Source: Saussurea involucrata
Taxonomy: Eukaryota > Streptophyta > Magnoliopsida > Asterales > Asteraceae
DNA: 64,000 bases
Reading direction: 5' to 3'
Assembly: GCA_033807775.1 (NCBI GenBank)
Contig: CM066312.1
Coordinates: 30,663,696-30,727,695, forward strand
The translations under genes were made by a program, and so were the position numbers. The notes beneath the pieces are model-generated. The model saw nothing but the letters and a program-made list of their open reading frames with translations, made no database searches and was not told the DNA's origin. Below, piece by piece: positions 1-10,319 of the stretch (position 1 is its first letter; the number at the start of each line of letters is the position of its first letter).

Positions 1-211
1 GTATATTAATTAAAATAGATTAAAAAAAATGTTTCTATTTACAAACTATATTATTATTAGTGTCTGTTAATACTTTTAAAATGAACCATATATTGAATAT
101 TTTTAAATTTAATAATACTATTAAACATTATAGATATTTAAAAAATTATTTTTAATACTTACATTTTATTACCTTATATAATGACAAATTTCTAGTTAAT
201 ATAAGGTATAA

Positions 212-2118
212 GGCCTTCCGCAGCGCCTCGGGCTCGGGCTCGGGCTCGCCTGCGGGCTGCTACGGGCAGCGGTGCTGGTGGCTCGGGCTTGGGGCTCGGG
301 CTCGGGGTGCGGGTTTGAAAACCCGAGGAACCCGATGTGTTTTGTTTATTTATTTTTTTTTTAAATTTTTTATTCAAACGGCTCTCTTTCAACGGCTACT
401 TTTTATTTAATTTTTTTTTATATTTTGTTTTCAATTTAATCACACTATATATATTAACCCTCAACCTCTTATTTTTTCACACCAACAATCTCTCAAACTC
501 TCTCAAACTCTTTCATTCTCTATATTTTAAACAATATGGATTCGCTACAACCCGGTTCACCGACCGCGTCATCATCATCCGTAGACACCGACGAGTTGTT
601 GAATCTACAAAGAGAAGTTTTTCGACATGCTGCACTATGGATTTATGGTAGCACCGCCTCGTCGTCAACAACAGAGAGGGCCGCGAACATAGAAAGAGGT
701 CGAGTAGCTGCAAACGAGCGGCTTATGCGGGACTACTTTGGCAACAACCCGGTTTATACACCGGATATGTTTAGGCGGCGGTTCAGGATGAGCAGGCAAC
801 TATTCGAACGAATAGTTGAAGATTTAGCAGGAGAGTATCCGTATTTTACACTTCGGGTGGACGGCAGACGCAAACAAGGTTTTTCTCCGATACAAAAGTG
901 TATTTCCGCTATTCGGCAATTGGCGTATGGAGTAAGTGCTGACGCACTTGACGAGTACATCCGTATGGGAGAGACAACGTCACGAAATTGTCTGTACAAA
1001 TTCTGCACATGTATTATTGAACTGTATGGTCAAAAATATTTACGCAAGCCTACTTTTATTGATATTCAGAAGTTGTACGCCGCACATGAAGCTAAACACG
1101 GATTTTCCGGCATGCTCGGCAGCATAGACTCTACTCATTGGGCGTGGGCAAATTGTCCGAATGCATGGGGAGGTCAATTCATGAGAGGCGATCATGAGCA
1201 CCCGACAATCATGCTAGAAGCAGTGGCCTCTCAAGATCTATGGATCTGGCACGCATACTTTGGTGTTGCCGGTTCCAACAACGACATCAATGTTCTCAAT
1301 CAGTCGCCCATCTTCAACGATGTGTATGATGGAAAAGCACCCGACTGCCCTTTTGAGGTGAATGGAGCCACCTACGAGCACGGATATTATCTAGCGGATG
1401 AGATATATCCGGAATGGGCTACTTTCGTAAAAGCATTTACGTGCCCACGGGACCCTAAACGACAAAAATTCAAGTCCGCGCAAGAATCGACACGTAAAGA
1501 TGTTGAACGAGCTTTTGGCGTGCTTAAACAACGTTGGCATATACTTCATAACCCGGCACGCGGATGGGAACTCTCAAGATTGGGAAACATTATGTACGCT
1601 TGTGTCATATTACACAATATGATACTCGAAGACGAATACCATGCTATTTGTGGTGGCGATGAAAACGGCCTTTTCACGGATGATAATGAAACCCAAATCA
1701 GTGAGGAACAACGCGCGACAAATGTTCGAGAAGTCAAAAACCGAGCCACTCATAATAACCTTCGGTCGGATTTGGTCGAACATATTTGGCGTATCCAAGT
1801 TCCCAACAATGACGACGAGTAGCTTTTTAAATTTATTTTGTAATTTTTAAATTTATTTTGTAATTTTTAATTTTTTAATGAATGATATGAATTTTTATTT
1901 TTATTATTTATCTTATTTTTATTTATTCAAAAATATATAAATATTTTTATTTTGTTAAATAATTAAATGTATAAATAAAAGAATTTAAAAAATGATGTGG
2001 CGCTGATGTGGCATTGAGGGCTTGAGGGCTTTTAGTTATGCGCTGGGGGTGTTTAGGGCTTGAGGGCTTAGCTGATGTGCCGCTGATGTGGCGTTGAGGG
2101 CTTGCGCTACGGAAGGCC
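212..2118 (+). mobile_element. PIF/Harbinger DNA transposon, complete ends
   Basis: The element is 1,907 bp long. Its left end reads GGCCTTCCGCAGCGC and its right end, read inward on the other strand, GGCCTTCCGTAGCGC: a 15-bp terminal inverted repeat with one mismatch. The trinucleotide TAA lies immediately outside both ends (209-211 and 2119-2121), the 3-bp target duplication typical of PIF/Harbinger. The left subterminal region is rich in GGGCTC repeats. The right subterminal region holds repeated GATGTGGCGCTGATGTGG and GAGGGCTT words that may bind transposase (inference). The element contains one gene, the transposase at 536-1822. The second Myb/SANT-like ORF that autonomous plant PIF elements normally carry is not present, so this copy may depend on a partner supplied elsewhere. 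Confidence 0.93.
536..1822 (+). CDS. PIF/Harbinger transposase (HARBI1-like nuclease), intact
   Basis: This 428-residue intronless protein is the DDE nuclease of the surrounding transposon, expected to cut and rejoin element ends in the nucleus. An N-terminal Ser/Thr-rich stretch (1-60) is followed by a helix-turn-helix-like region (about 70-160) and the nuclease fold. Candidate catalytic residues are D198 in GSIDSTHW, D250 in GSNNDINVL and/or D288 in YYLADEIYP, and E324 in KDVERAFGVL. The usual family motif has ADG where this copy has ADE at 287-289, a possible change near the active site. The ATG lies in a good context after an AT- and CT-rich leader, and the length fits plant family members. 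There are no stops or frameshifts, so the copy is young or selected. Domesticated HARBI1-like host genes look similar, but the flanking inverted repeats and TAA duplication argue for a transposon. Confidence 0.92.
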   Translation: MDSLQPGSPTASSSSVDTDELLNLQREVFRHAALWIYGSTASSSTTERAANIERGRVAANERLMRDYFGNNPVYTPDMFRRRFRMSRQLFERIVEDLAGEYPYFTLRVDGRRKQGFSPIQKCISAIRQLAYGVSADALDEYIRMGETTSRNCLYKFCTCIIELYGQKYLRKPTFIDIQKLYAAHEAKHGFSGMLGSIDSTHWAWANCPNAWGGQFMRGDHEHPTIMLEAVASQDLWIWHAYFGVAGSNNDINVLNQSPIFNDVYDGKAPDCPFEVNGATYEHGYYLADEIYPEWATFVKAFTCPRDPKRQKFKSAQESTRKDVERAFGVLKQRWHILHNPARGWELSRLGNIMYACVILHNMILEDEYHAICGGDENGLFTDDNETQISEEQRATNVREVKNRATHNNLRSDLVEHIWRIQVPNNDDE

Positions 2119-2134
2119 TAAGGTTTAAAAAAAT

Positions 2135-2497
2135 GGGAAATTAATTAAAATGCCACAAGTTTGAAAGGGACTTACCAAAATACCCCAAAAAATTAATTTC
2201 TTACCAAAATGCCCTTTTTCCCCGCGATAAGAGCCCGCGATCGCGGGCAGGGACCAATTGTGAAATTTTTTGCAAGATATATTTACACTTTCAGTCCCTG
2301 GCCCCTGCGATCGAGGCCCGCGATGGCCCGCTATGGGGACTGAAAGTGTAAATAATCTTGCAAAATTTTACACTTTCAGTCCCTGCCCGCTATAGAGGGC
2401 TCCCTCCGCGGAAAAAAGGGCATTTTGGTAAGAAATTAATTTTTTAGAGTATTTTGGTAACTCACTTTAAAACTTGTGGCATTTTAATTAATTTCCC
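2135..2497. mobile_element. Mutator-type MITE (363 bp) with 9-bp target duplication
   Basis: Both ends begin GGGAAATTAATTAAAATG when read inward, and the inverted repeat continues with few mismatches for about 85 bp on each side. A perfect 9-bp direct repeat, TAAAAAAAT, flanks it (2126-2134 and 2498-2506), as expected for the Mutator superfamily. The core contains CpG-rich words (CCCGCGATCGCGGG type) and three copies, in both orientations, of TTTACACTTTCAGTCCCTG. It has no coding capacity. It sits only 16 bp from the end of the Harbinger element. Confidence 0.88.
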
Positions 2498-2666
2498 TAA
2501 AAAAATTATACAACTTGCTTACGTGTAAATATAAAAACATAATTAAAAAAGTAGTTTATATATATAAGTATTAACTATTTGCTTAAAATATAGTTATTTT
2601 ACATTTGTTTATAACTTTTTAACTTAAAAAAAAGTTTTTAATATCCAACTTACAAACATGTAATAA

Positions 2667-2957
2667 GACCATCTTCAATGGGATCACTAAATCTTACACT
2701 AAACACTATATTTTGTGTAAATGACATTATTCACATCTTCAACGGGGTTTCTATTTTTCACACTAAATTTAGTGCAATGAATAGTATTACACTATATTTG
2801 GTGTAACATTATTTATTTACACTACTTTTTACATCACTTCTAAATAATAGTGTTACCTATTAGAGAAGATTTACTATTAACACTAAAATTTACATTATTT
2901 TTTACACTGCTTTTGAGATTTGGTGTAAAATATAACGTGACCTATTGGAGATCTAAC
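2667..2957. mobile_element. Probable Tourist-like MITE, ends not resolved
   Basis: The left end reads GACCATCTTCAATGGGATCAC and the right end, read inward, GTTAGATCTCCAATAGGTCAC: an imperfect inverted repeat. TAA occurs just outside both sides. The interior repeats short TTTACACTAAATTTAGTGT-like words in both orientations. Short size, AT-richness and a TAA flank fit a small PIF/Harbinger-derived MITE, but terminal bases do not match perfectly, so the exact ends and family are uncertain. Confidence 0.45.
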
Positions 2958-4116
2958 TAATTTAATTTTCAAACTATTTTAAGATAACAACCAAACTTTT
3001 TGCTTTCCAATTCTGACCCTCACAAAGAAAAGCTCAATTCTCCATGCACTTTCTTTTATAATAGTAGCTATCATTATATACTGCCATCGATAACATCTCT
3101 TTCTTTTCAAGTTTCATCGTAACCCTAAATTTACTTTTTTTTTTCTTTCTTTGAATTCATTTGTAGAAGTTTTAACCATAGGTGTAATATTTTACCCACA
3201 AGTGTACTGATTGAAACATCTTACATACAGAGACAAAAGAGAAAGAAAAAAAAAAGGTAAAGCTGATATATGATTTCCTTCTTTTTCTTTTAATCCATGA
3301 TTGTACCTTTACGTTTGGCTCTATGCAAACATGAGATGTCATTTCCTTTTTCCCCATGGTTGATGCCTGAAATGTTAGCCTATTCTCATCTCCATCTATT
3401 TCTCCTCTAACCCTTTCTACAAGCTATTACTCTTTGAAACTCTCTAAGAAATTTCCTCAACCTTCCTCCTCAATCCTTGATGATGTTGGTTTGTAGTGGG
3501 CAAGCTCCTTGAAATCTCTGATTTTTCTCTAGCTTCATCTTTGCTGTCATAGAGAAACATAAAAGGTACAATTTTTAGAAGACCCATCTGAGGTACAAAT
3601 TTTTCGTTGTTTTAGAGCAACATCAATACTTGAAAGGGTTTCTATAATCCGACAATTTCAGTTGTCGATAAATGTTTATTTGAATATTCTGAAGAAGTAG
3701 GTGTAAATGGTGAAGGCTATGAAGAAGACAAAGATAATAAGCCATGGCAACAATCACTTCCCGCCAAGACCTATCTCCATCTAAAATGCTTCTTCTTCCG
3801 GGTTGAGTGTTTTGAGCTCATCAAGAGTTGTTAATTTTTTCTTTTTTGAACAACTCCAAATCCTAGTCACCTACTTACTGCTTCTTCTGGTGATCTACGG
3901 AGAGAGTGTTATTTTTACGGAAAAAATAAAAAATGGGTCTTCCAGAAGATTTAACAAGTTGTTACCTCAACCTCCTTAACTCTTCCTTTTCTGCTAACTA
4001 CACAACAAGAAGCAAGATAAGACACCCTTCAATGGGGTTGCACGACCTACATCAACCAACTGCCGATTTCTACCTTTTGTTGTCTTTCTCTTTTCGGTTT
4101 GTATTGCTCAATTATA
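2958..4116. other. Intergenic, no gene recognised
   Basis: Pyrimidine-rich and AT-rich sequence with only short open frames. Some stretches (3110-3600, 3760-4080) look like decayed untranslated or coding sequence, but no frame gives a recognisable protein. The right edge is the target site of the next transposon. Confidence 0.6.
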
Positions 4117-5634
4117 GGGAAATTGACGAAAATAGCCATTTCATAAAAGGGTAGTGAGCCATTTTCTCTCCCATTTTACACAAATGGCCATGGCTCCGCA
4201 ATTGCGGACAGTGCGTATCTCAATTAATTCAATTCAATATTTACACTTTTAACCCCTATACTTATTTACTTATTTTACTTTCATAACTTTAATTTTACAT
4301 TTAACACATATAATCGTTTATTAACTGAAATACGTTAAAAAATACGTTTTAATTTTAACAAGTTATACCATTATAATCGTCTCTTCGATACGTTCGAAAT
4401 GAGCCCAATATTGAATTTTTTTTATTTATATATTTTAATATATATCATATACACTACATATAAAATATTTTATATATTTAAAATTCATTTTTTAACGTAT
4501 TTTCAATTTTGTTTTACACTCCTATCGCATTAACATAATAATCATATATGATATATATATTAAAATATTTTTTATTAAAATTATTTTTTATGTAGTGTAT
4601 ATGATATATATTAAAATATATAAATCAAAAAAAAATTCAATATTGAGCTCATTTCGAACGTATCGAAGAGACGATTATAATGGTGTAACTTGTTAAAATT
4701 AAAACGTATTTTTTAACGTGTTTTAGTTAATAAACGATATATGTGTTAAATGTAAAATTAAAATTATAAAACTAAAAGGTATAAAGTAAAGTAAGTAAAT
4801 AAGTATAGGGGTTGAAAGTGTAAATATCAAATTAAAATCATATATGAAATTTACACTTTCAACCCTTATACTTATTACTTACTTTACTTTATACCTTTTA
4901 CTTTCATAATTTTAATTTTACATTTAACACATATAATCGTTTATTAACTAAAATACGTTAAAGAAATACGTTTTAATTTTAACAAGTTACACCATTGTAA
5001 TCGTCTCTTCGATACGTTCGAAATAAGCCCAATATTGAATTTTTTTGATTTATATATTTTAATATATATCATATACACTACATAAAAAATAAGTTTTAAA
5101 AAAATAATTTTAATAAAAAATATTTTAACATATATCATATATGATTATTATGTTAATGCGATAGAAATGTAAAACAAAATTAAAAATACGTTAAAAAATG
5201 AATTTTAAATATAAAAAATATTTTATATGTGGTGTATATGATATATATTAAAATATATAAATGAAAAAAATTCAATATTGGGCTCATTTTGAGCGTATCG
5301 AAGAGACGATTATAACGGTGTAACTTGTTAAAATTAAAAAGTATTTTTTTAATGTATTTTAGTTAATAAACGATTATATGTGTTAAATGTAAAAATAAAA
5401 TTATGAAAGTAAAAGGTATAAAGTAAATAAGTATAGGGGTTAAAAGTGTAAATACTAAATTAAATTGAATTGAGATACGCACTGCTACAGTGCTCCTTCG
5501 CACTGCTACAGTGCTCCGCACTTGCTCATCAGTGCTCCGCAATTGCGGAGCCATGGCCATTTGTGTAAAATGGGAGAGAAAATGGCTATTTTCTCACTAC
5601 CCCTTTATGAAATGGCTATTTTCGTCAATTTCCC
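4117..5634. mobile_element. Mutator-type foldback element (1.5 kb)
   Basis: The ends read GGGAAATTGACGAAAATAGC inward on both sides, and the inverted repeat extends past the CCGCAATTGCGGAG words near 4195 and 5540. A perfect 9-bp target duplication TCAATTATA flanks it (4108-4116 and 5635-5643), indicating the Mutator superfamily. There is no transposase; the whole interior is non-coding inverted repeats. It shares the GGGAAATT terminus and 9-bp duplication with the 363-bp element at 2135-2497, so the two probably belong to related non-autonomous families. The right side also holds short repeats of GCACTGCTACAGTGCTCC at about 5480-5540. Confidence 0.88.
4236..5460. repeat. Nested palindrome: two mirror-image arms, each itself a palindrome
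   Basis: The block TTTACACTTTYAACCC-to-TCGTCTCTTCGATACGTTCG occurs four times: forward at about 4240-4400, inverted at 4660-4846, forward at 4851-5020 and inverted at 5290-5455. The two spacers (about 4470-4590 and 5085-5225) are reverse complements of each other. The whole is therefore one large palindrome centred near 4848, and each half is itself a palindrome with a single-copy loop. RNA from either strand could fold into long hairpins. Confidence 0.8.
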
Positions 5635-6477
5635 TCAATTATAATGAGAGCTTTTCTTGAACCTGCCATATAATCCAGCAAAACATCGGTCAGAAGAAAG
5701 TGTAAGAGCTTTTCTTGTACCTGCATCCAGCAAAACATGTAATGCAAGTTTTTGAGACGGTCAGTAAAAGAAACAAAATTAGTATGTGAGGCAAAAAAAA
5801 TCAATACCCACTCAGTTCTTCAACTCTTATGGATTGCTTGAACTTGACAAAAGCCAATGAATGTATAGATTACAGGACAGAAATGACAAAAAGTATCAGG
5901 CTAGAGGATGAAAGACATCTGAGTGCTCTAGGGTTAGTGAAATACCTCTGAAGTGCCTCCAAATCCAGCTTGTATCTTTACCAACCTGAAAGTCTTTCTA
6001 GATTAAATCTGGATACATGATTTTTATGATATCTGAAACAAATTGCAGGAAAGAGAGACCATTATACTTAATATGGACCCAATGGAGTCCAACCGTTTTT
6101 GGGTCGATCTTGGCAGTTTAAATTCAACTCAACTTTCAATCTCAGCCGTTTAAATTCAATAAGCCATCCATTCAGTCGCTCCTCCTTACAATTAAGTCAT
6201 TCATTAATCCTCTTATCCGGCTCACCTCCTATCTTAACCGACCCACCTCCTCGTCTGCAACCTCCCACTCTCACAATCCCCTCTCCTCTCACACAAACTC
6301 TCCATGGTTTTCTCTCCCACGTCCTGCGGTTGCAATGTACCCTCCATCACAAACCCCTCTCCACTCTTCAGGTATCACAACCGTTATAAAGCAATAAATC
6401 CAGATGTTATGATCGAGTAGTGTTTATGCCTTGCTTATGAGATACTTAGGGCTTCTTATGAGACCGAATCACACCTG
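5635..6477. other. Intergenic, decayed sequence
   Basis: No convincing gene. The AGAGCTTTTCTTGTACCTGC word occurs twice in slightly diverged form (5647 and 5705), a small local duplication. The 6099-6389 stretch is a Pro/Ser/Leu-rich open frame without a recognisable domain and may be decayed 5' sequence of the ATL-like fragment that follows. Confidence 0.5.
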
Positions 6478-6748
6478 AAACTTGGGAAGGCTTTCTCCCA
6501 TGGGAGATGAGAGCATTGATATCAGGGGAAAAGATGAGCGGTTTTCAATACAACCCATTCGGAGATCTTTCTCAATGGATTCAGCAATTGACCGCCATAT
6601 CTACTTAACGGTTCAGGACATCATACAGAACGATGGGAATCTCAAAGAAATTGGGAACAACGAAGAGGGTGGTACGAGTGGAAACAAGACGACATTTTTT
6701 CTCTTTTGGACATGGTCGAGGATCTAGAAGGGCGGTTCTTCCTATCGA
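6478..6748 (+). pseudogene. ATL-type RING-H2 E3 ligase, C-terminal remnant
   Basis: The plus-strand frame from about 6482 reads a tail typical of plant ATL RING-H2 ubiquitin ligases, with IQPIRRSFSMDSAIDR followed by a Gln/Asn-rich segment. After a one-base-type frameshift near 6690 the second frame gives FFSFGHGRGSRRAVLPIEF and a stop at about 6748, again as in the family. The RING-H2 finger and N-terminal membrane helix that define a working ATL protein are not found upstream, so this is a broken 3' fragment. The assignment rests on remembered C-terminal motifs, not on the catalytic domain. Confidence 0.55.
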
Positions 6749-6985
6749 GTTTTAGTAATCTGAAGAGGACTCAACTTATGGAGACTCAAAACCAGAGAAG
6801 CTAACTCCAAATGCACTTGAAGTTTATTCGCTTGTGTTGGATCCAGATATGCCTGCAACTATCAGTGACTTAAGAGGCAAGAATTATATCATAAGAATTC
6901 ATTTGTTAGGATTCTATCTACTTTTTGGTGCTGATAATATATTTTTATATTATTATTTAATTTCAGGTGTTTCTGACCGTGTGGA
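6749..6985 (+). other. Exon-like fragment of an unrecognised gene
   Basis: After the ATL stop an open plus-strand frame (about 6750-6880) ends at AGAGGCAAG, followed by an AT-rich intron-like stretch and TTTAATTTCAG before GTGTTTCTGACC near 6967. It resembles an exon, intron, exon junction but I do not recognise the protein. The second exon-like segment is cut by the solo LTR at 6986 and appears to resume after the duplicated GTGGA at 9345. Confidence 0.35.
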
Positions 6986-9344
6986 TGTAACGTCCCAAAA
7001 ATTACAATAAATTTTAACTTTTAAAATAGGCATTTTAATAAATAAAACCTTATTAGATATCCAACACCGTTTCGTTTGCAAATTCAATAATAAATATTCT
7101 CAGTAATACTAAACAGCGGAAATTAAATCGTTTAATTATAACTCTAGTCTCATGATTATAAAACTCTTCACGCGCGCCAGTGTGTACCCGTCACGCCTTG
7201 GAGCCACTAGTACCTGAAACCACATTAAATAGGAAAGGGTAAGCACAAGGCTTAGTGAATTCAAACCATAAATAGGATCGCAATTATATCAGCATCACCC
7301 TTAAACAGCTAGTTATCGCAACCAACTCATACCAAGCAATCACGTCTTGCACCCAAATTTATATATATACCAAATATACCAGCACATATATTTCTTGGAA
7401 CATCCATCAAGAAAATATATCACAATTAATAATAAGCCTTATACTTCTTGGAACGACCATCAAGAAAATATAATCGCAACTCATTATACAAACACATATA
7501 CTTCTTGGAACAACCATCAAGAAAATATATCACAATTAATAATAAGCCTTATACTTCTTGGAACGACCATCAAGAAAATATAATCGCAACTCATTATACA
7601 AACACATATACTTCTTGGAACAACCATCAAGAAAATATATCACAATTAATAATAAGCCTTATACTTCTTGGAACGACCATCAAGAAAATATAATCGCAAC
7701 TCATTATAAGCCATATACTTCTTGGAACACCCATCAAGAAGTACATCAATCACAGTTCAATATATATACACAATTATATATACCCCATAACACAATAATA
7801 TCAACAAACAATCATAACTATCACACTCGAGCTATAGTAACACAAATATAATTCCCATCCTATATAGTGAGAGAACTCATCTCAAAAGCAAAGCTTATGT
7901 CCTCAACAGCAACACGAACCGGCCAACACCAGCTCACCTTTTTCCACCTAAATAAGTGATATCAAACGTCACCACGAAGTCCTAGCCCAAATTCACAACT
8001 ACTAGATTACAAGTTACAAATTCCAGCTTTTACTCTAAAAAACACAGGTCTGTTCGGGACCTGTTTAACCCCTTAAAAACTGATAAACCCAGGAATATTA
8101 TTCCATAATCACAAAGTCCCATGTCTTAGGGTTCCAGGGACATATCGCACGTGCTCTAACGATTTTTCTACAATTTACTATGGATTTTACAAAACCGACT
8201 TGCAGAACAGTGAAAAACAGGACCTTTCAGTACAAAACAACAATTTGACACCAGCTATGGTCCGAACTGGTTTTTCCGTAAAACATATGAAACTTACCAG
8301 ACTCAGAATGGGAGATTTTGGAACTGATCTCACCCCAATACGATGTTCCTAGAAAAAGTTATGGCTTTCACAAAACAGTGGCAGAAACAGTGAATTTCAC
8401 ATGAAATGACAAATATTGATTATAAACCCATTAAGTCATAGCTTAATCCGAACAGACCCGAACAGCCTACAAGCTTACTGGAGAAAGGTCATACTAGGCT
8501 GGACAACCACCGAGCACCACCCACATCAGCCTCCGGCAGCGGTGGTGGTTGGCGGCGGCGACGATGGTTACGGTAACACCTTCCGGCGGAACCTTACAAC
8601 ATCGCCCATCCCGACTCACCCGCACACCTGCACCACCCCTCTGCCGCCACCCCGGCGGCGTGCAGCGGCGGCCCCACCGCCGGCAGCCGTGGCTGCAGCG
8701 GTGGTGGTGGCCGTTTACGGCGTTCCGACGACGAAATCACAACGAAAGAGAACGGAAACACGGGATTACCTCGACGTGACTTCTCCTCCACTCTTTTCCG
8801 GCAGAAACGTGACGACTCTCTCTCCTCTTTCCGGCGCCTTTCTCTCTCCGGCGAACTCTCTTTCCGGCGAACTCTCTCTCTCTCTCTCTTTCTCTTGCCG
8901 GCGATCACCCCTCTCACTCTCGTTCTCTTTTCTCTTTCTCTTTCGGCCGTCGACAACAAAGGGGGGGGGGGAGGGGTTGCAGCCGTGAGTCAAAAAAAAG
9001 AGGGGGTAGGGTTTTGATCGAGAGGTACGTGAGGGAGGAGGGAGCCGTAGGTTTCTTTTCTTCTCTCACTCCCTTCCTTGTTTCCTAAGTCACCAAATAG
9101 CACACAAACACCTCAAATGAAATATGGATTATGGTTTTTGGGTTGCATGGGCCGAACACCACACAAGTTTGGCCCTTTAACAATTTTAGCCCCTCGACTA
9201 TCTTCTTCTCGCAAACTAACAATGTTTGGCATATTTAACTATAAGGTCCAAATCGTCTAACCCCGTTAATGGAAACCCCGTTAAATCAAACTTAGAAGAA
9301 AAGAATTAATAAAAGAAAATACATACCGGGATACGGGCTTTACA
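6986..9344 (-). mobile_element. Solo LTR of a Ty3/gypsy element, minus orientation
   Basis: The 2,359-bp sequence starts TGTAACGTCCCAAAAATT and ends GGGATACGGGCTTTACA, giving TG...CA ends. A perfect 5-bp duplication GTGGA flanks it (6981-6985 and 9345-9349). It has no internal retroelement genes, so it is a solo LTR left by recombination between two LTRs. Read on the minus strand it ends with TTTCCGCTGTTTAG shortly before GGGACGTTACA, as the Tekay-type LTR at 14362-16974 ends with TTTCCGCTTTAGCGGGGTGTGACA, which sets the orientation. A 110-bp tandem repeat and CT/GA-rich sequence (8800-9070) lie inside. The open frame at 8416-8988 is low-complexity and not considered real. Confidence 0.88.
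7385..7735. repeat. 110-bp tandem repeat, about three copies
   Basis: A 110-bp unit recurs with almost no change at about 7390, 7500 and 7610, with a partial fourth copy to about 7735. Each unit contains two related half-units built on CTTCTTGGAAC(G/A)ACCATCAAG. It lies inside the solo LTR and probably arose by slippage or unequal exchange there. Confidence 0.85.
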
Positions 9345-9489
9345 GTGGAGCTTGATATTTGGTTATAGTAGGAGTACGTCAATTTTTACTTGCACTCCCT
9401 AGTAGCATGCATAGTGCGTAGGCGTTGCATAGGATAGACATTACACTTGTGCGATTAGTGACTAAGTATACTTTTGCCTCAGTTTCACT

Positions 9490-10119
9490 ATGTCGTCATC
9501 ATCATCCCACTCTCTCTCTTCTTACTCGGCCGACGAGTCGGGTTATGTCACTGGTCGACCTCGAGTCAACCCACCGAGTATCCGGGAAGATGAGGATCCT
9601 AGGAGCATTGAATCAGATCAAGAGGTGTCAAGCGAGTGAGATCCTTACGACGAACCGAGAGTGACGCCAACCTCGGTATTGCCTCAACCAACCCCCAAAA
9701 CCTTTCAACGGAACCCCAACGGACCACGTGTAAGACAAACGGCAAGGGAGAGCATCCCAATCCCTAGACGGGTGACGTTTAGGACGGAGCGTCCGGAAGC
9801 ATCGGAGCCGCCTCGAGTTCCCACCGGCATACCAATCGGACGAGTGTCCGGAATGTCTTGGGCGGAGGAGCAACACATAAGGGTAATGACGACCGAGCTA
9901 CACGACTGTCAGGTGAGGGTGACTCATCAGGAGTAGTTCGTGACTGACCTGGCGGAGCTGACGCATCTCCTGTATGATTGTTCAACCCAGGCTTTGGAGA
10001 ACGCTAGGACTACTAGGCGGACTGCGATGAGAGCGGAGCTTGTGTGCGTGATTAGGGGAGTAGTGCTAGCGATGTTTGTGCTGATAATCTTGATAGATGT
10101 GTATATGAGATGGTCTTGA
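9490..10119 (+). pseudogene. Extra ORF upstream of gag with C-terminal membrane helix, two stops
   Basis: From the ATG at 9490 a single frame runs 210 codons to the TGA at 10117, interrupted only by TGA at 9637 and TAG at 9934. The encoded product begins with a Ser-rich run, continues with Pro/Arg-rich and acidic segments, then a probable helical stretch (9840-10030), and ends with a hydrophobic segment of about 20 residues (VVLAMFVLIILI core, near 10050-10100) that looks like a membrane anchor. It precedes the gag remnant and is in the leader of the Tekay element. I do not know a function. The single long frame with only two point stops suggests a once-coding ORF rather than chance. Confidence 0.5.
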
Positions 10120-10319
10120 TTAGGATGGTTGATAGTTGGCAGCTTTTGATAAGACTTTTGGTTCAAAGGAAAACTATTTTCTTGAGGTTATTAGGAACTA
10201 TGTATTTTAAGTAAATTCCAGTATTTGGCGGTATTAGATTTAAAAACTGTGGCATTGATGGTTGATGAACATCAAAATTTTGTATTAGCGGCATTATCTA
10301 AAAATAGGAACGGATTTTA

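Noticed and set aside
337..651. Overlapping open frame upstream of the Harbinger transposase
   Set aside because: Phe/Leu-rich translation of an AT-rich leader, overlapping the real gene in another frame.
7385..7735. Regular direct repeats that could suggest a CRISPR-like array
   Set aside because: The 110-bp units are contiguous with no unique spacers and lie inside an LTR. This is a tandem repeat in plant DNA.
8416..8988. Long Pro/Ser/Arg-rich open frames on both strands
   Set aside because: Low-complexity CT/CCG-rich sequence within the solo LTR. Frames on both strands are open because of composition.
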